NCBI RefSeq assembly: GCF_000430885.1
Contig: NZ_KE387266.1
Coordinates: forward strand, 116,595-180,594
DNA: 64,000 nucleotides
Source: Desulfotruncus alcoholivorax DSM 16058
GTDB lineage: Bacteria > Bacillota > Desulfotomaculia > Desulfotomaculales > Desulfallaceae
Reading direction: 5' to 3'
Below the pieces are notes generated by a model. That model saw only the letters and a list, made by a program, of their open reading frames with translations. It had not been told where the DNA came from and made no database searches. Shown one piece after another: positions 16,840-25,764 of this stretch. Both the position numbers and the translations under genes were made by a program. Each line of letters starts with the position of its first letter. The first letter of the stretch is position 1.

Positions 16840-18039
16840 TTGGCCGGGACGGAGACAAACGTCGTGGTGGGCATGGAAATTGGAACTTCGGGAATAGCTG
16901 TGGCCGTTATCAATACCGGTTTCGGGGCCAGACAGGAATTGACCGGGGTTGGTTTCAGCCCTTCCATTGGGATAGAAAACGGATCTGTTACCAGGCCCCA
17001 TGAATTAGTGAGTTCCATTCGGAGAGCGGTGGCAGATGCGGAATTTGCCGCCGGCGTGGAAATAAAAAAGATTTTTGTAAGCTATGATATGCCCGGCATG
17101 GCTGTTCACAAGGCAGTTATCAGGCATGATATCGGCAAGCATGGTCTAAGTTTGCGTGAGTTGGATGAAACCTTGCAAAAGCTTTATAAGAGTATCCGGA
17201 ATGATGACCATTCAATTGTGCAAACGATTGGGATACGTTATTACATAGACAATGAGCCAGTTTTACGTCCGGAAAATTGCAAAGGCAGAAAGTTGGAAAT
17301 GAAGGCCCTCGTCGTTACTGCACCGGCAGCGCCCATGGAGGCATTGAGGCGTTGCCTTGAATGTTCAGGCCTTAAGGTTCAGCAATTTGTGGCCGGACCT
17401 TTGGCGGCCGCGGAAACAGTGTTGGACGCGGCGGAACGGGAACTGGGTGTTATCCTTGTAAATATAGGTTCTGGTTTGACCAATGCAGTATATTTCAATC
17501 ACGGAATAATGAAAAACCTCGGTATTTTCCCGGTAGGCGGTGACCATGTCGTCTCCGACCTGGCGGTAGGGTTGCACACATCTCTTGATGTTGCCCGTGC
17601 AACTTTGATGTTTAATGGCCTTAAGGACATTGAAGGCCACATTGAACTGGCCAATATTTCCGGGCAGGGTGAACACAGCGTTCCGGGGGATCTAATTAAT
17701 AGAATCATTAGATCCAGGATTGAAGAAATATTTAGTTTTGTTAATGACAACTTTATTGAAAATTTGAAATTAAACGCTTCTTTACCCGGGGGGATTGTTT
17801 TGATGGGAGGTTGCTCATTAATTGATGGCATTGCGGAACTTGGTGAATCCTTTTTCGAAATGCCTGTTCGGGTAGGAACTCCCCGGATGACGCCACCCGG
17901 TATTACAGAGGATGAAGCATACAGGTATGCCGGAGCAATTGGTCTTGGACTCTGGGGTTCCCGTCAGATCAAAACTTATAGCAGGATAAGGCGCAGAACG
18001 GGGGGAGGTATTTTTAATCGGTTGACCAAATGGCGTTAA
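16840..18039 (+). CDS. ftsA: FtsA-like actin-fold cell division protein
   Basis: An actin-fold ATPase of 399 residues directly before ftsZ, expected to anchor FtsZ filaments to the membrane. Phosphate-1 motif GMEIGTSGIAVAV is at about residues 11-23, the SHS2/1C region follows, phosphate-2 is near GVILVNIGSGLTNAVYF (about 204-220), and the adenosine motif is around VLMGGCSLIDG. The C-terminus is basic (RRRTGGGIFNRLTKW) and could be the membrane-targeting helix. The start is TTG at 16840 after GGGGGG. It diverges from B. subtilis FtsA and resembles PilM-type relatives, so the exact role is slightly less certain. Confidence 0.85.
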   Translation: MAGTETNVVVGMEIGTSGIAVAVINTGFGARQELTGVGFSPSIGIENGSVTRPHELVSSIRRAVADAEFAAGVEIKKIFVSYDMPGMAVHKAVIRHDIGKHGLSLRELDETLQKLYKSIRNDDHSIVQTIGIRYYIDNEPVLRPENCKGRKLEMKALVVTAPAAPMEALRRCLECSGLKVQQFVAGPLAAAETVLDAAERELGVILVNIGSGLTNAVYFNHGIMKNLGIFPVGGDHVVSDLAVGLHTSLDVARATLMFNGLKDIEGHIELANISGQGEHSVPGDLINRIIRSRIEEIFSFVNDNFIENLKLNASLPGGIVLMGGCSLIDGIAELGESFFEMPVRVGTPRMTPPGITEDEAYRYAGAIGLGLWGSRQIKTYSRIRRRTGGGIFNRLTKWR

Positions 18040-18088
18040 ACTTTCACTTTTGTTATAAAATTCTGACCCCCTAGAAGGAGGATTTTTG

Positions 18089-19156
18089 ATGCTGGATTTT
18101 GATATTGACCTTGATCAATACGCACACATTAAAGTAATTGGGGTTGGCGGAGGTGGCAATAATGCAGTTAATCGCATGATTAACGCCGGGTTGAAGGGCG
18201 TGGAGTTTATTGCGGTTAACACCGACGCCCAGGCGCTTCAGATGGCGCTGGCAGGTACTAAAATACAGATTGGCACCAAGCTGACCAAGGGTTTGGGCGC
18301 AGGTGCCAATCCCGATATAGGCCAGAAAGCGGCAGAAGAAAGCAGAGAGGACATTGAACAGGCACTCAAGGGCGCCGACATGGTCTTTGTAACGGCCGGC
18401 ATGGGCGGCGGTACCGGTACCGGAGCAGCGCCGGTGGTGGCTGAAGTGGCTAAAGAACTCGGTGCTCTGACGGTTGGGGTGGTGACCAAGCCGTTCACCT
18501 TTGAAGGCAAAAAGCGCCAGAACCAGGCAGAGGTTGGAATTGATAATTTAAAAAGTAAAGTTGATACCCTAATTACCATACCCAATGACCGGCTGCTGCA
18601 GGTGGTGGAAAAAAACACCTCTATTGTCGAGGCATTTCGTATTGCCGACGACGTATTGCGTCAAGGCGTTCAGGGCATATCCGATTTAATAGCGGTTCCT
18701 GGTCTGATCAACCTTGATTTCGCTGACGTCAAAACGATTATGAAAGATACCGGATCGGCATTAATGGGCATAGGAAGTGCCAGTGGTGATAACCGCTCTG
18801 TCGAAGCAGCCAAGGCAGCTATTTCCAGCCCGTTGCTGGAAACTACCATTGAGGGTGCGCGGGGCGTTTTACTTAACATAACGGGCGGCACATCTTTAGG
18901 CTTATTTGAAGTGAACGAAGCAGCGGAGATTATTTCCCAAGCTGCTGATAATGAAGCAAATATAATTTTTGGGGCCGTTATTGATGAGCGTATGGAGGAT
19001 GAAGTCAGGGTAACGGTAATAGCAACCGGGTTTGATAAAAAGCAGTTTGCCGGTGTTCAAAAAACTAAGAGGGCCGGCGAAGGCATTGAGCTAAAACCGA
19101 TTTCGGGCGGCGGGCACGACGATCTGGACATTCCCGCATTTTTGCGCCGGAAATAA
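18089..19156 (+). CDS. ftsZ: Cell division GTPase FtsZ
   Basis: Tubulin-like GTPase that forms the Z ring. It has 355 residues. N-terminal [17 protein letters not shown], tubulin signature [16 protein letters not shown], the synergy-loop Asp region [11 protein letters not shown], and a C-terminal [11 protein letters not shown] peptide that contacts FtsA are all present. AAGGAGG lies 7 bases before ATG 18089; the TTG one codon earlier is not needed. The linker between the GTPase core and the C-terminal peptide is short. Confidence 0.98.
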   Translation: MLDFDIDLDQYAHIKVIGVGGGGNNAVNRMINAGLKGVEFIAVNTDAQALQMALAGTKIQIGTKLTKGLGAGANPDIGQKAAEESREDIEQALKGADMVFVTAGMGGGTGTGAAPVVAEVAKELGALTVGVVTKPFTFEGKKRQNQAEVGIDNLKSKVDTLITIPNDRLLQVVEKNTSIVEAFRIADDVLRQGVQGISDLIAVPGLINLDFADVKTIMKDTGSALMGIGSASGDNRSVEAAKAAISSPLLETTIEGARGVLLNITGGTSLGLFEVNEAAEIISQAADNEANIIFGAVIDERMEDEVRVTVIATGFDKKQFAGVQKTKRAGEGIELKPISGGGHDDLDIPAFLRRK

Positions 19157-19231
19157 TGTCGAAGAATAATTAAAACTATTTTAAATTAAAGACAATTGTT
19201 AACAAATTTTACCAGCCACGGCATGTATAAT
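19157..19231 (+). promoter_or_regulatory. Candidate Spo0A box and wide-spaced promoter for spoIIGA-sigE
   Basis: A perfect Spo0A box TGTCGAA occurs at 19157-19163, directly after ftsZ. A TTAACA (19199-19204) and an extended TG-TATAAT (19226-19231) are 21 bases apart. The B. subtilis spoIIG promoter is known for an over-long spacer of 22 bases and activation by phosphorylated Spo0A. The match in layout supports the call, but the start point is unproven and the gene lies 247 bases further on. Confidence 0.5.
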
Positions 19232-19318
19232 AAAGCCGGGGCTTTTTATTTTTATGACGCTGTCATAAATACAAGATACGAGCCATATGAATGTAGCAGG
19301 GATACTTTGTCATTAGAG

Positions 19319-19461
19319 GAAAAGGGACGCACCTCCTCTTTTGAGGTCATGGCTTTGGGGTCGGAGGAATGTCCCCAATTTATAGCCGCTGGTGCTGTCG
19401 GCACGAAAGTTCTGAACGCAGCGTGGACCACCGGCCCTCGAACTACATTATTTTCTGGGTA
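19319..19461 (+). repeat. Long copy of the GGGGACA repeat, before spoIIGA
   Basis: About 143 bases nearly identical to 29506-29648. It holds a GGGACG...TGTCCCC stem enclosing CCTCC/GGAGG, then a second stem of GCTGGTG with CACCGGC. It ends ACTACATTATTTT, 16 bases before spoIIGA. Reading frames through it are not conserved genes. Confidence 0.85.
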
Positions 19462-19477
19462 GCAGGGAGATAGATTA

Positions 19478-20404
19478 ATGCCGTCTTATGTTGTGTATGT
19501 GGACCAAGTGATTGCGGGCAGCCTGGTGATGAATTTAATGATTCTCTGGCTGGCAGCCAGGCTGGGCAGAATAGCTTACCGCCGCTGGCGCCTGGCTATA
19601 GCGGCTGCCCTGGGGTCAATATACTCGCTGGTAATCTTTATTCCCGCGCTGCAGGCATTTACCGCTCCTGGTTATAAATTGCTGGTGTCCATGCTGATGG
19701 TGGCCGCTGCTTTTATACCGCAGCAGCCTAAAAAGGCTTTGATGTTAATTGCTTATTTTTACCTGTGCACTTTTGCCCTGGGCGGTACGGTAATGGGGAT
19801 TATTAATTTTATGTACCGGAGTGTGCCGGGTGAAACGATGGCCGGGATTATGCAGGCGGTGGACACTTACCTGTGGTACGGAATATTAATAGCGCTGGCG
19901 ATATTTTGGCTTGGGGGTAAAATTGTGCCGGCAGCGCTGCGGAAAAGGTTAATGCTGCCTCTGCTCAGGGCGGATTTGGATATAAATTTGAGAGGAAAAA
20001 AAGTATGCCTCGCCGCAATGGTGGACACAGGTAACAGTCTTACTGATCCCTTGTCCGGAAACCCGGTGATTATAGCTGAATTTGATGCGGTAAAAGATAT
20101 TCTGCCGGAGCAAGTTAGCAGTGCTGTGCAAAAGCAAGGTTGGAAAGACGGCGGCACGCTGCTGTCTGAAATGGGCGAGGGCATCCGGGAAGGAAATTTT
20201 CGTTTAATACCTTTTTGCTCGGTGGGCCGCGACAACGGTTGGTTAATCGGGTTCAGGCCCGATGAAGTTCTGGTAAGGCAGGGAGGTTGCGTTATTAGGA
20301 CTAATGAGGTGATCATTGCTCTCTGCCCGGACCGGTTACAGGGGGATACGCCCTGCCGGGCTTTGTTGCCACCTGATTTTCTGGAAACGAGGTTGGCCGG
20401 CTGA
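19478..20404 (+). CDS. spoIIGA: Sporulation sigma-E processing protease SpoIIGA
   Basis: Membrane aspartic protease that removes the pro-sequence of sigma-E in the mother cell during sporulation. It has 308 residues. Five or so N-terminal membrane helices cover about residues 8-150, and a cytoplasmic protease domain follows with catalytic VDTGNSLTDP, whose Asp is residue 183, the same number as in B. subtilis. GCAGGGAGA precedes the ATG. It lies upstream of its substrate gene sigE, as in other spore formers, but here a dispersed repeat separates the two. Confidence 0.96.
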   Translation: MPSYVVYVDQVIAGSLVMNLMILWLAARLGRIAYRRWRLAIAAALGSIYSLVIFIPALQAFTAPGYKLLVSMLMVAAAFIPQQPKKALMLIAYFYLCTFALGGTVMGIINFMYRSVPGETMAGIMQAVDTYLWYGILIALAIFWLGGKIVPAALRKRLMLPLLRADLDINLRGKKVCLAAMVDTGNSLTDPLSGNPVIIAEFDAVKDILPEQVSSAVQKQGWKDGGTLLSEMGEGIREGNFRLIPFCSVGRDNGWLIGFRPDEVLVRQGGCVIRTNEVIIALCPDRLQGDTPCRALLPPDFLETRLAG

Positions 20405-20422
20405 TAAGCATTTAAAGTAACT

Positions 20423-20505
20423 ACCAGGAGTCAGCATAAGAGAACGGTTTATCGTCTCGTAGTATTCTGAATTCTGACTACTGAATTATGAATACCCGAA
20501 TAACC
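20423..20505 (+). repeat. AGTCAGGAGTC dispersed repeat between spoIIGA and sigE
   Basis: Contains CAGGAGTCAG, AGAGAACGGTTTATCGTCTCG and ATTCTGAATTCTGACTACTG. The inner part is almost identical to the copy at 45887, so these two copies spread recently. It is inserted within what should be one operon. Confidence 0.85.
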
Positions 20506-20562
20506 TTTTAAATACATTCCACCATAATCATAGTGCATGAAATATTGTATGAAGGAGGGAAA

Positions 20563-21291
20563 ATGTTGAGGCGGTTCTGGAAGATAAAACTGATCCTGCG
20601 ACTGAACCTGGTTAAACTAATGACCAGACTGGGTATAAAATCCGGCGTATATTACGTGGGCAGCAGCGAAGCCCTTCCGCCCCCGTTGACTAATGATGAA
20701 GAGTGCTACCTGATTAATAAACTGGAATCGGGCGACGGCGCAGTGCGTAGCGTGCTGATAGAGCGGAATTTGCGTTTAGTTGTTTATATAGCGCGGAAAT
20801 TTGAGAACACCGGGGTTGGCATTGAAGACCTGGTATCAATCGGAAGCATCGGGCTGATTAAAGCCGTAAATACTTTTGATCCTGCTAAGAAAATTAAACT
20901 GGCAACTTACGCGTCCCGGTGCATTGAAAATGAAATATTGATGTACCTCCGCCGGAACAATAAAACCAGGACAGAAGTATCTTTTGACGAACCCCTCAAT
21001 ATTGATTGGGACGGAAATGAACTGCTGCTCTCCGACGTGCTGGGGACGGAAAACGATATTATCTACAAGTTAATTGAGGAGGAAGTGGATCGGAAACTGC
21101 TCCATCTGGCCCTTCAGAAACTAACCGGCAGGGAGAGAAGGATAATGGAATTACGTTTTGGGTTAAACAGCGGAAAGGAGAAAACACAAAAAGAAGTCGC
21201 CGATATGCTTGGAATTTCGCAGTCATACATTTCCCGGTTGGAAAAAAGAATCATCAAACGGCTGAAAAAGGAAATCAACCGCATGGAATAA
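20563..21291 (+). CDS. sigE: RNA polymerase sporulation sigma factor E precursor
   Basis: Mother-cell sigma factor. It has 242 residues from ATG 20563, which AAGGAGGG precedes closely; TTG 20566 is an alternative. The first about 28 residues are a basic, amphipathic pro-sequence, then [13 protein letters not shown] marks the processing region cut by SpoIIGA. Region 2 has [18 protein letters not shown] and [17 protein letters not shown]; region 4 has [22 protein letters not shown] at 20533 is also in frame but lies before the ribosome site. Confidence 0.97.
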   Translation: MLRRFWKIKLILRLNLVKLMTRLGIKSGVYYVGSSEALPPPLTNDEECYLINKLESGDGAVRSVLIERNLRLVVYIARKFENTGVGIEDLVSIGSIGLIKAVNTFDPAKKIKLATYASRCIENEILMYLRRNNKTRTEVSFDEPLNIDWDGNELLLSDVLGTENDIIYKLIEEEVDRKLLHLALQKLTGRERRIMELRFGLNSGKEKTQKEVADMLGISQSYISRLEKRIIKRLKKEINRME

Positions 21292-21318
21292 ATCAGTCTT
21301 CTCGTATCAACAAGTGAT

Positions 21319-21348
21319 GTATAAATCACCAACCCCGAGGTAATAATG
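21319..21348 (+). promoter_or_regulatory. Forespore promoter (sigma-F/sigma-G type) of sigG
   Basis: GTATA (21319-21323), a 15-base spacer and GGTAATAATG (21339-21348) fit the known sigma-F/G consensus GYATA / GgNNANANTR at every defined position. It lies 46 bases before the sigG ATG, the place where sigma-F starts sigG transcription in B. subtilis. Confidence 0.85.
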
Positions 21349-21393
21349 AAATTGAACTTAGCAAAATTCGCGGGAAAAGGTGGGAGATGATTT

Positions 21394-22167
21394 ATGCTGG
21401 TTAACAAGGTGGAAATTTGCGGTGTTAACACATCAAAGCTCCCGGTACTCAAAAGCGCCAGGATGAGGGAACTTTTTGAGGCTATGCAGAACGGAGACGG
21501 TTCCGCCAGAAACCAGCTAATAAACGGAAATCTTCGACTGGTCTTAAGCGTGATTCAACGTTTCACCAACCGCGGAGAATACGTTGATGACCTTTTTCAA
21601 GTCGGTTGCATTGGTCTAATGAAGGCCATAGATAATTTTGACCTTTCCCAGAACGTTAAATTTTCCACTTATGCTGTTCCAATGATTATCGGAGAAATTA
21701 GGCGTTATTTAAGGGATAACAATCCTATCAGGGTCAGCCGCTCCCTCAGGGATGTTGCTTATAAAGCACTGCAAGTGCGGGATGCTCTGGTCAACAAACA
21801 TTCACGGGAGCCGTCGATCAATGAAATCGCCAGTGAGTTGAAGATGCCCCGGGAGGATATCGTTTTTGCCCTTGATGCCATACAAGAGCCTATTTCTTTA
21901 TTCGAGCCTATTTACCATGACGGGGGCGACCCGATATTTGTAATGGATCAAATCAGTGACGAAAAGCATCAGGACCTGAACTGGTTGGAGGGCATTGCCA
22001 TTAGGGACGCCCTGCGCAAATTAAGTGACAGGGAAAAGTTAATTCTAACTCTGCGTTTTTTTGAAGGAAAAACTCAAATGGAAGTGGCAGATGAAATCGG
22101 GATATCTCAGGCCCAGGTTTCGCGGCTGGAAAAAGCGGCGCTGAGCCATATGCGCAAGCATATATAG
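21394..22167 (+). CDS. sigG: RNA polymerase sporulation sigma factor G
   Basis: Late forespore sigma factor, 257 residues. The N-terminal MLVNKVEICGVNTSKLPVL is the distinctive SigG start that separates it from SigF. Region 2 contains NLRLVLSVIQRF and DDLFQVGCIGLMKAIDNFD, region 3 lies in the middle, and region 4 has TQMEVADEIGISQAQVSRLEKAA. It is encoded 102 bases after sigE, with its own forespore promoter. Confidence 0.98.
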   Translation: MLVNKVEICGVNTSKLPVLKSARMRELFEAMQNGDGSARNQLINGNLRLVLSVIQRFTNRGEYVDDLFQVGCIGLMKAIDNFDLSQNVKFSTYAVPMIIGEIRRYLRDNNPIRVSRSLRDVAYKALQVRDALVNKHSREPSINEIASELKMPREDIVFALDAIQEPISLFEPIYHDGGDPIFVMDQISDEKHQDLNWLEGIAIRDALRKLSDREKLILTLRFFEGKTQMEVADEIGISQAQVSRLEKAALSHMRKHI

Positions 22168-22256
22168 GAAAGGGGACACACCTTCTCTTTGGGGTCAGAT
22201 CTATGGGGTCGAAGGTATGCCCCTAATTGAAACGGGGACACACCTGTAACAACTGC
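22168..22256 (+). repeat. GGGGACA repeat, medium copy
   Basis: Begins 1 base after the sigG stop with AAAGGGGACACACCTTCTCT, continues GGGGTC...GAAGGTATGCCCC, and has a second GGGGACACACCTG. The two strands pair over the GGGGACA/TGCCCC arms less perfectly than at other copies, so it looks decayed. Confidence 0.75.
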
Positions 22257-22265
22257 CTTAATTTA

Positions 22266-22457
22266 GTGATACGGAGGTGGGAGGACATACCTGCAAAAAT
22301 AATTGCCGTTGGATTTGGCTTATCCATATTGCTGCTGGCAATGTTCTTTATGAAGACCGGTGTTGCCGCTCCCGGAGAAGAAGCAATACACGCATACAAC
22401 CAGCATAACCTTTACTATGAAAATGATTACCCCGGCAAACCAAACCAACCATATTAA
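22266..22457 (+). CDS. Small hypothetical membrane protein
   Basis: An open frame encoding up to 63 residues with one hydrophobic helix (ILLLAMFFMKTGVA region) and a polar, Asn/Tyr-rich tail ending NDYPGKPNQPY. GGAGGTGGGAGG at 22273-22284 is a strong ribosome site but no standard start codon stands at the right distance after it. The in-frame choices are GTG 22266 before it or non-standard ATA/ATT codons after it. I do not recognise a family. It sits between sigG and a ylmC-like gene, where small sporulation genes often occur. Confidence 0.35.
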   Translation: MIRRWEDIPAKIIAVGFGLSILLLAMFFMKTGVAAPGEEAIHAYNQHNLYYENDYPGKPNQPY

Positions 22458-22523
22458 TAATATTTTCCTGTTCAGTTTCTTCAAATGCCCTCATATACAT
22501 CAGTATATGGGGGTGTTTTTTCC

Positions 22524-22817
22524 ATGGTGAGAATAACCGATTTGCGTATGCGTGAGGTCATCAATATAGCCGATGGGCGCCGCCTTGGGCCCATAAAGGA
22601 CATAGATGTAAACTTGGAGGAGGGCCGGATCAACGCCATTATCCTGCCCGGTCACGGCGGGGGGAGGCTTATGGGCATCCTGGGACGGGAGGAAGAAATT
22701 GTAGTACCCTGGCAGAGAATAAGAAAAATTGGGGTGGATGTGATTTTGGTCGATCTTTCTTTTGAAGCCCCGGGCGGAGGGGAACTGCACGGCGGGATAC
22801 GGGGTAAATATTTTTAA
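22524..22817 (+). CDS. YlmC/YmxH family PRC-barrel protein
   Basis: A 97-residue PRC-barrel protein of the YlmC/YmxH sporulation-associated family, recognised by MVRITDLRMREVINI, GRRLGPIKDIDVN and the VPWQRIRKIGVDVILV segment. Function not established. GGGGGTG lies 8 bases before ATG 22524. It follows sigG, as ylmC does in many Firmicutes. The sequence after its stop has GCCTGG-TTG-CCAGGC and a CCTTAACTTAAGGTTTT palindrome, which may end transcription. Confidence 0.85.
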   Translation: MVRITDLRMREVINIADGRRLGPIKDIDVNLEEGRINAIILPGHGGGRLMGILGREEEIVVPWQRIRKIGVDVILVDLSFEAPGGGELHGGIRGKYF

Positions 22818-22997
22818 GCCTGGTTGCCAGGCCCTTAACTTAAGGTTTTCTCAGTTTGGCCCCCATGTCCTTGATGCAAAGCGTAGCCGCCCCCGCCGCC
22901 TCCTGTTAAAAACGTTGTTGGAATTTGAAAAAACCATGTTTAATCAGAAAACCAAAGGAAAACATAGCCAGTTGGTTATTGGTGTTGTTTTTCTTTT

Positions 22998-23054
22998 TTG
23001 TTTTTTAAAACAAGGTTTAGTATAATAGTAACTACATATATACTATATATACTG
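22998..23054 (+). promoter_or_regulatory. Promoter of nrdR-nrdD with tandem NrdR-box-like sites
   Basis: TTGTTT (22998-23003) and TATAAT (23021-23026) are 17 bases apart. Just downstream two AT-rich near-palindromes run together, ACTACATATATACT (23031-23044) and ACTATATATACTG (23042-23054). They resemble NrdR boxes (consensus ACACWATATATWGTGT), which usually come in pairs before reductase genes. Their place after the -10 suggests NrdR represses its own operon. Confidence 0.6.
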
Positions 23055-23075
23055 ATTAGCAGGCGGTGTACAGGT

Positions 23076-23534
23076 ATGCGATGTCCATATTGTGGTGTTG
23101 CTGACAGCAGGGTGCTGGATTCCAGGCCTGCGGAAGAAGGCAATTCGGTGCGCAGGCGCCGGGAGTGCAGCGAGTGCGCCAGGCGCTTTACCACCTACGA
23201 GCGGGTGGACGAGCTTCCGTTAATGGTGGTCAAGAAAGATGGCCGCAGGGAGGTCTTTGACCGGGCTAAATTACTGGCCGGGCTGATTATTGCGTGCCAG
23301 AAGCGCCCTGTCCCGACCGGCCAGCTGGAGGAACTGGTTAACGAAATCGAACGGGATTTTAAAGGCGTTACCGAACGGGAAGTGCAAAGCAGGGACATTG
23401 GCGAGCAAGTAATGTTACGCCTGCGCGAGCTGGATGAGGTGGCTTATGTGCGTTTCGCTTCTGTTTACCGCGAATTTCGGGATGTGAAGGAATTTATGCG
23501 GGAAATAGAGCAGCTGGTGCTTAAAAAAGATTAA
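23076..23534 (+). CDS. nrdR: Transcriptional repressor NrdR
   Basis: Zinc-finger plus ATP-cone repressor of ribonucleotide reductase genes that senses ATP/dATP. It has 152 residues from ATG 23076. The N-terminal zinc ribbon has MRCPYCG and [12 protein letters not shown], and the ATP cone begins at [16 protein letters not shown]. It is encoded 64 bases before nrdD, so the reductase and its repressor share a transcript. A longer frame from 22998 would cross the promoter and is rejected. Confidence 0.96.
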   Translation: MRCPYCGVADSRVLDSRPAEEGNSVRRRRECSECARRFTTYERVDELPLMVVKKDGRREVFDRAKLLAGLIIACQKRPVPTGQLEELVNEIERDFKGVTEREVQSRDIGEQVMLRLRELDEVAYVRFASVYREFRDVKEFMREIEQLVLKKD

Positions 23535-23598
23535 ATCATTGACACGTATGGCCAGCTTTTAAGAAATAGAATAACTAGTTGAAGAGGAGGCAGCAGTT

Positions 23599-25614
23599 TT
23601 GTTCAAGGTGATCAGGAAAAGAGACGGGCGTGAAGTGCCCTTCGATGAGGGTAAGATAACAGATGCCATCTTCCAGGCAGCCCGGGCAGTGGGTGGTGAA
23701 GACAAGCAAACTGCCATGGAACTTACCATTGAAGTGCTGAAGATGTTAAAGAAAAAATTCAACGGGCACGCTTTCGGTGTTGAAGACGTCCAGGATATAG
23801 TTGAAAAGGTGCTGATTGAAGCCGGCCACGCCAGAACAGCCAAGGCGTATATCCTTTACCGGGACAGGAGGACCCGCATCAGGGAAGCAAAGGGCGACTT
23901 AATGGATGCGGTGGAGGAAATCCTGGAGGAGACCAGTAAAGAAAACGCCAACATTAGCAATTCCCCTTCGGCTAAGATGCTCCAGATTGCCAGTGCCGCC
24001 AGTAAAAAATATTATCTGACCCGGCTGATTGACGAAGAATTTTCCCTGGCCCACCAGCGCGGGGATATCCATATACACGATTTGGACTTCTACGGAAAAA
24101 CCTTAACCTGTATTCAAATCCCGCTTGGCAGGCTTTTAGCGGAAGGGTTTGACAACGGGCACGGGTACATTCGCCCGCCCAAGCGGCCGGCGTCAGCAAC
24201 GGCCCTGGCGGCGATTATCCTGCAGAGTTCCCAGAACGACATGCACGGCGGGCAGTCCTTTGCCTTTTTTGACCGGGATATCGCCCCTTACGTGGAAAAC
24301 GCCAGTGACGATGAAACCTACCAGGCGATGGAAGCCCTGGTCTATAATTTAAATTCCATGCACAGCCGCGCGGGCGCGCAGGTGCCGTTCAGTTCACTCA
24401 ATGTTGGCACCGAAACTTCCGAAGCGGCCCGCAAGGTGACCAGGAATCTGTTATTAGCCTACGAGGCCGGCCTGGGCCGGGGTGAGAACCCAATCTTTCC
24501 CAACATAATTTTCAGGGTTCAGGAAGGAGTAAATTACAACCCGGAAGATCCCAACTACGATCTGTTTAAATTGGCTTTGAGGGTGGCGGCTAAACGGCTT
24601 AACCCCACTTTCAGTTTTATGGATTCCAGCTTCAACAAGGAGTGGGGGGACCAGGTAAGCTACATGGGCTGCCGCACCAGGGTTATGGCCAACCGCCGCG
24701 GCCCGGCGGTAACCGACGGGCGCGGGAACCTTTCCTTTACCACCATCAATTTGCCCAGATTGGCCATCAAGGCCGAGCGGGATATGCAAAAATTTTACCG
24801 CCTGCTGGACGATATGATGAACCTGGCCATTCGCCAGCTGTATCACAGGTTTGGGGTTCAGGCCAAGCTAAAGGTTAAGGATATGCCCTTTGTCATGGGG
24901 CAGGGACTTTACCTTGAATCCAGGGGCCTCAGGGACTGCGACCCCATCAGGGACGCCATTGTTAACGGAACCCTCTCAGTTGGCTTTATCGGGCTGGCCG
25001 AGGCCCTGACGGCGCTGACCGGGCGTCATCACGGCCAGGACAAGGACGCTCAAGCTTTGGGCGAAGAGATTGTAGCCCGCATGCGGCGACTCATTGACGA
25101 AGCCTGTGAGGAATACGACCTGAATTACACGCTGCTGGCAACTCCGGCGGAAGGGCTCAGCGGCAGGTTTATCGGCAAGGACCGTAAGGAATATGGTATA
25201 ATCCCCGGGGTTACAAACAAGGAATATTACACAAATTCATTCCATATTCCGGTTAGTTTCCCGATTTCCAGTTTTGAAAAGATCAGCTTGGAGGGGGTTT
25301 ACCACAAATACTGCAACGCCGGGCACATCAGCTATGTGGAGATGGCATCACCGCCGGTGCATAACCCCGAGGCGATGGAAGCAATTATCAGGCATATGCG
25401 CGACAGCGACATGGGTTATGCAGCAGTCAACTTCCCGGTGGATTTTTGCACCGGCTGCAGAACCCTGGGCGTAATTAACGAAGATAACTGCCCCCGCTGC
25501 GGTTCGACGGCTATCCGCAGGGTACGTCGCATTACGGGTTACCTGAGCACGGTGGACCGGTTCAACGACAGCAAAGTGGCCGAACTAAACGACCGGATTA
25601 TTCATGATTTTTAA
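23599..25614 (+). CDS. nrdD: Anaerobic (class III) ribonucleoside-triphosphate reductase
   Basis: Glycyl-radical enzyme making deoxyribonucleotides without oxygen. It has 671 residues. An ATP cone spans about 1-92 (FKVIRKRDGREVPF). The C-terminal zinc site has CTGCRTLGV and CPRCGS, and the glycyl radical site RITGYLS has Gly at about residue 647. GAGGAGG lies 8 bases before the TTG start. The activase gene nrdG, commonly adjacent, is not present in this window. A strong terminator follows. Confidence 0.95.
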   Translation: MFKVIRKRDGREVPFDEGKITDAIFQAARAVGGEDKQTAMELTIEVLKMLKKKFNGHAFGVEDVQDIVEKVLIEAGHARTAKAYILYRDRRTRIREAKGDLMDAVEEILEETSKENANISNSPSAKMLQIASAASKKYYLTRLIDEEFSLAHQRGDIHIHDLDFYGKTLTCIQIPLGRLLAEGFDNGHGYIRPPKRPASATALAAIILQSSQNDMHGGQSFAFFDRDIAPYVENASDDETYQAMEALVYNLNSMHSRAGAQVPFSSLNVGTETSEAARKVTRNLLLAYEAGLGRGENPIFPNIIFRVQEGVNYNPEDPNYDLFKLALRVAAKRLNPTFSFMDSSFNKEWGDQVSYMGCRTRVMANRRGPAVTDGRGNLSFTTINLPRLAIKAERDMQKFYRLLDDMMNLAIRQLYHRFGVQAKLKVKDMPFVMGQGLYLESRGLRDCDPIRDAIVNGTLSVGFIGLAEALTALTGRHHGQDKDAQALGEEIVARMRRLIDEACEEYDLNYTLLATPAEGLSGRFIGKDRKEYGIIPGVTNKEYYTNSFHIPVSFPISSFEKISLEGVYHKYCNAGHISYVEMASPPVHNPEAMEAIIRHMRDSDMGYAAVNFPVDFCTGCRTLGVINEDNCPRCGSTAIRRVRRITGYLSTVDRFNDSKVAELNDRIIHDF

Positions 25615-25628
25615 AATGGTCAATAATC

Positions 25629-25677
25629 AAGCGGCTGTAAATTTGAAACGTGGCTTACAGCCGCTTCTGTTTTTTTA
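25629..25677 (+). terminator. Intrinsic terminator after nrdD
   Basis: AAGCGGCTGTAA (25629-25640) pairs perfectly with TTACAGCCGCTT (25655-25666), followed by CTG and seven T. Confidence 0.93.
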
Positions 25678-25764
25678 AAAGTTTACACTAATAGTTAGCA
25701 TATTAAATATTTTTGTATTAGAATTAGATTAACAGTGATAGATTTATTTAAGGTAGGTGGTAAA

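Noticed and set aside
19196..19462. 88-codon open frame between ftsZ and spoIIGA
   Set aside because: It runs through the promoter region and the long GGGGACA repeat, has no ribosome site, and the second repeat copy does not keep the frame.
22998..23075. N-terminal extension of NrdR
   Set aside because: It would cover the promoter and NrdR-box-like sites; the zinc-ribbon start MRCPYCG at 23076 is the family's normal N-terminus.
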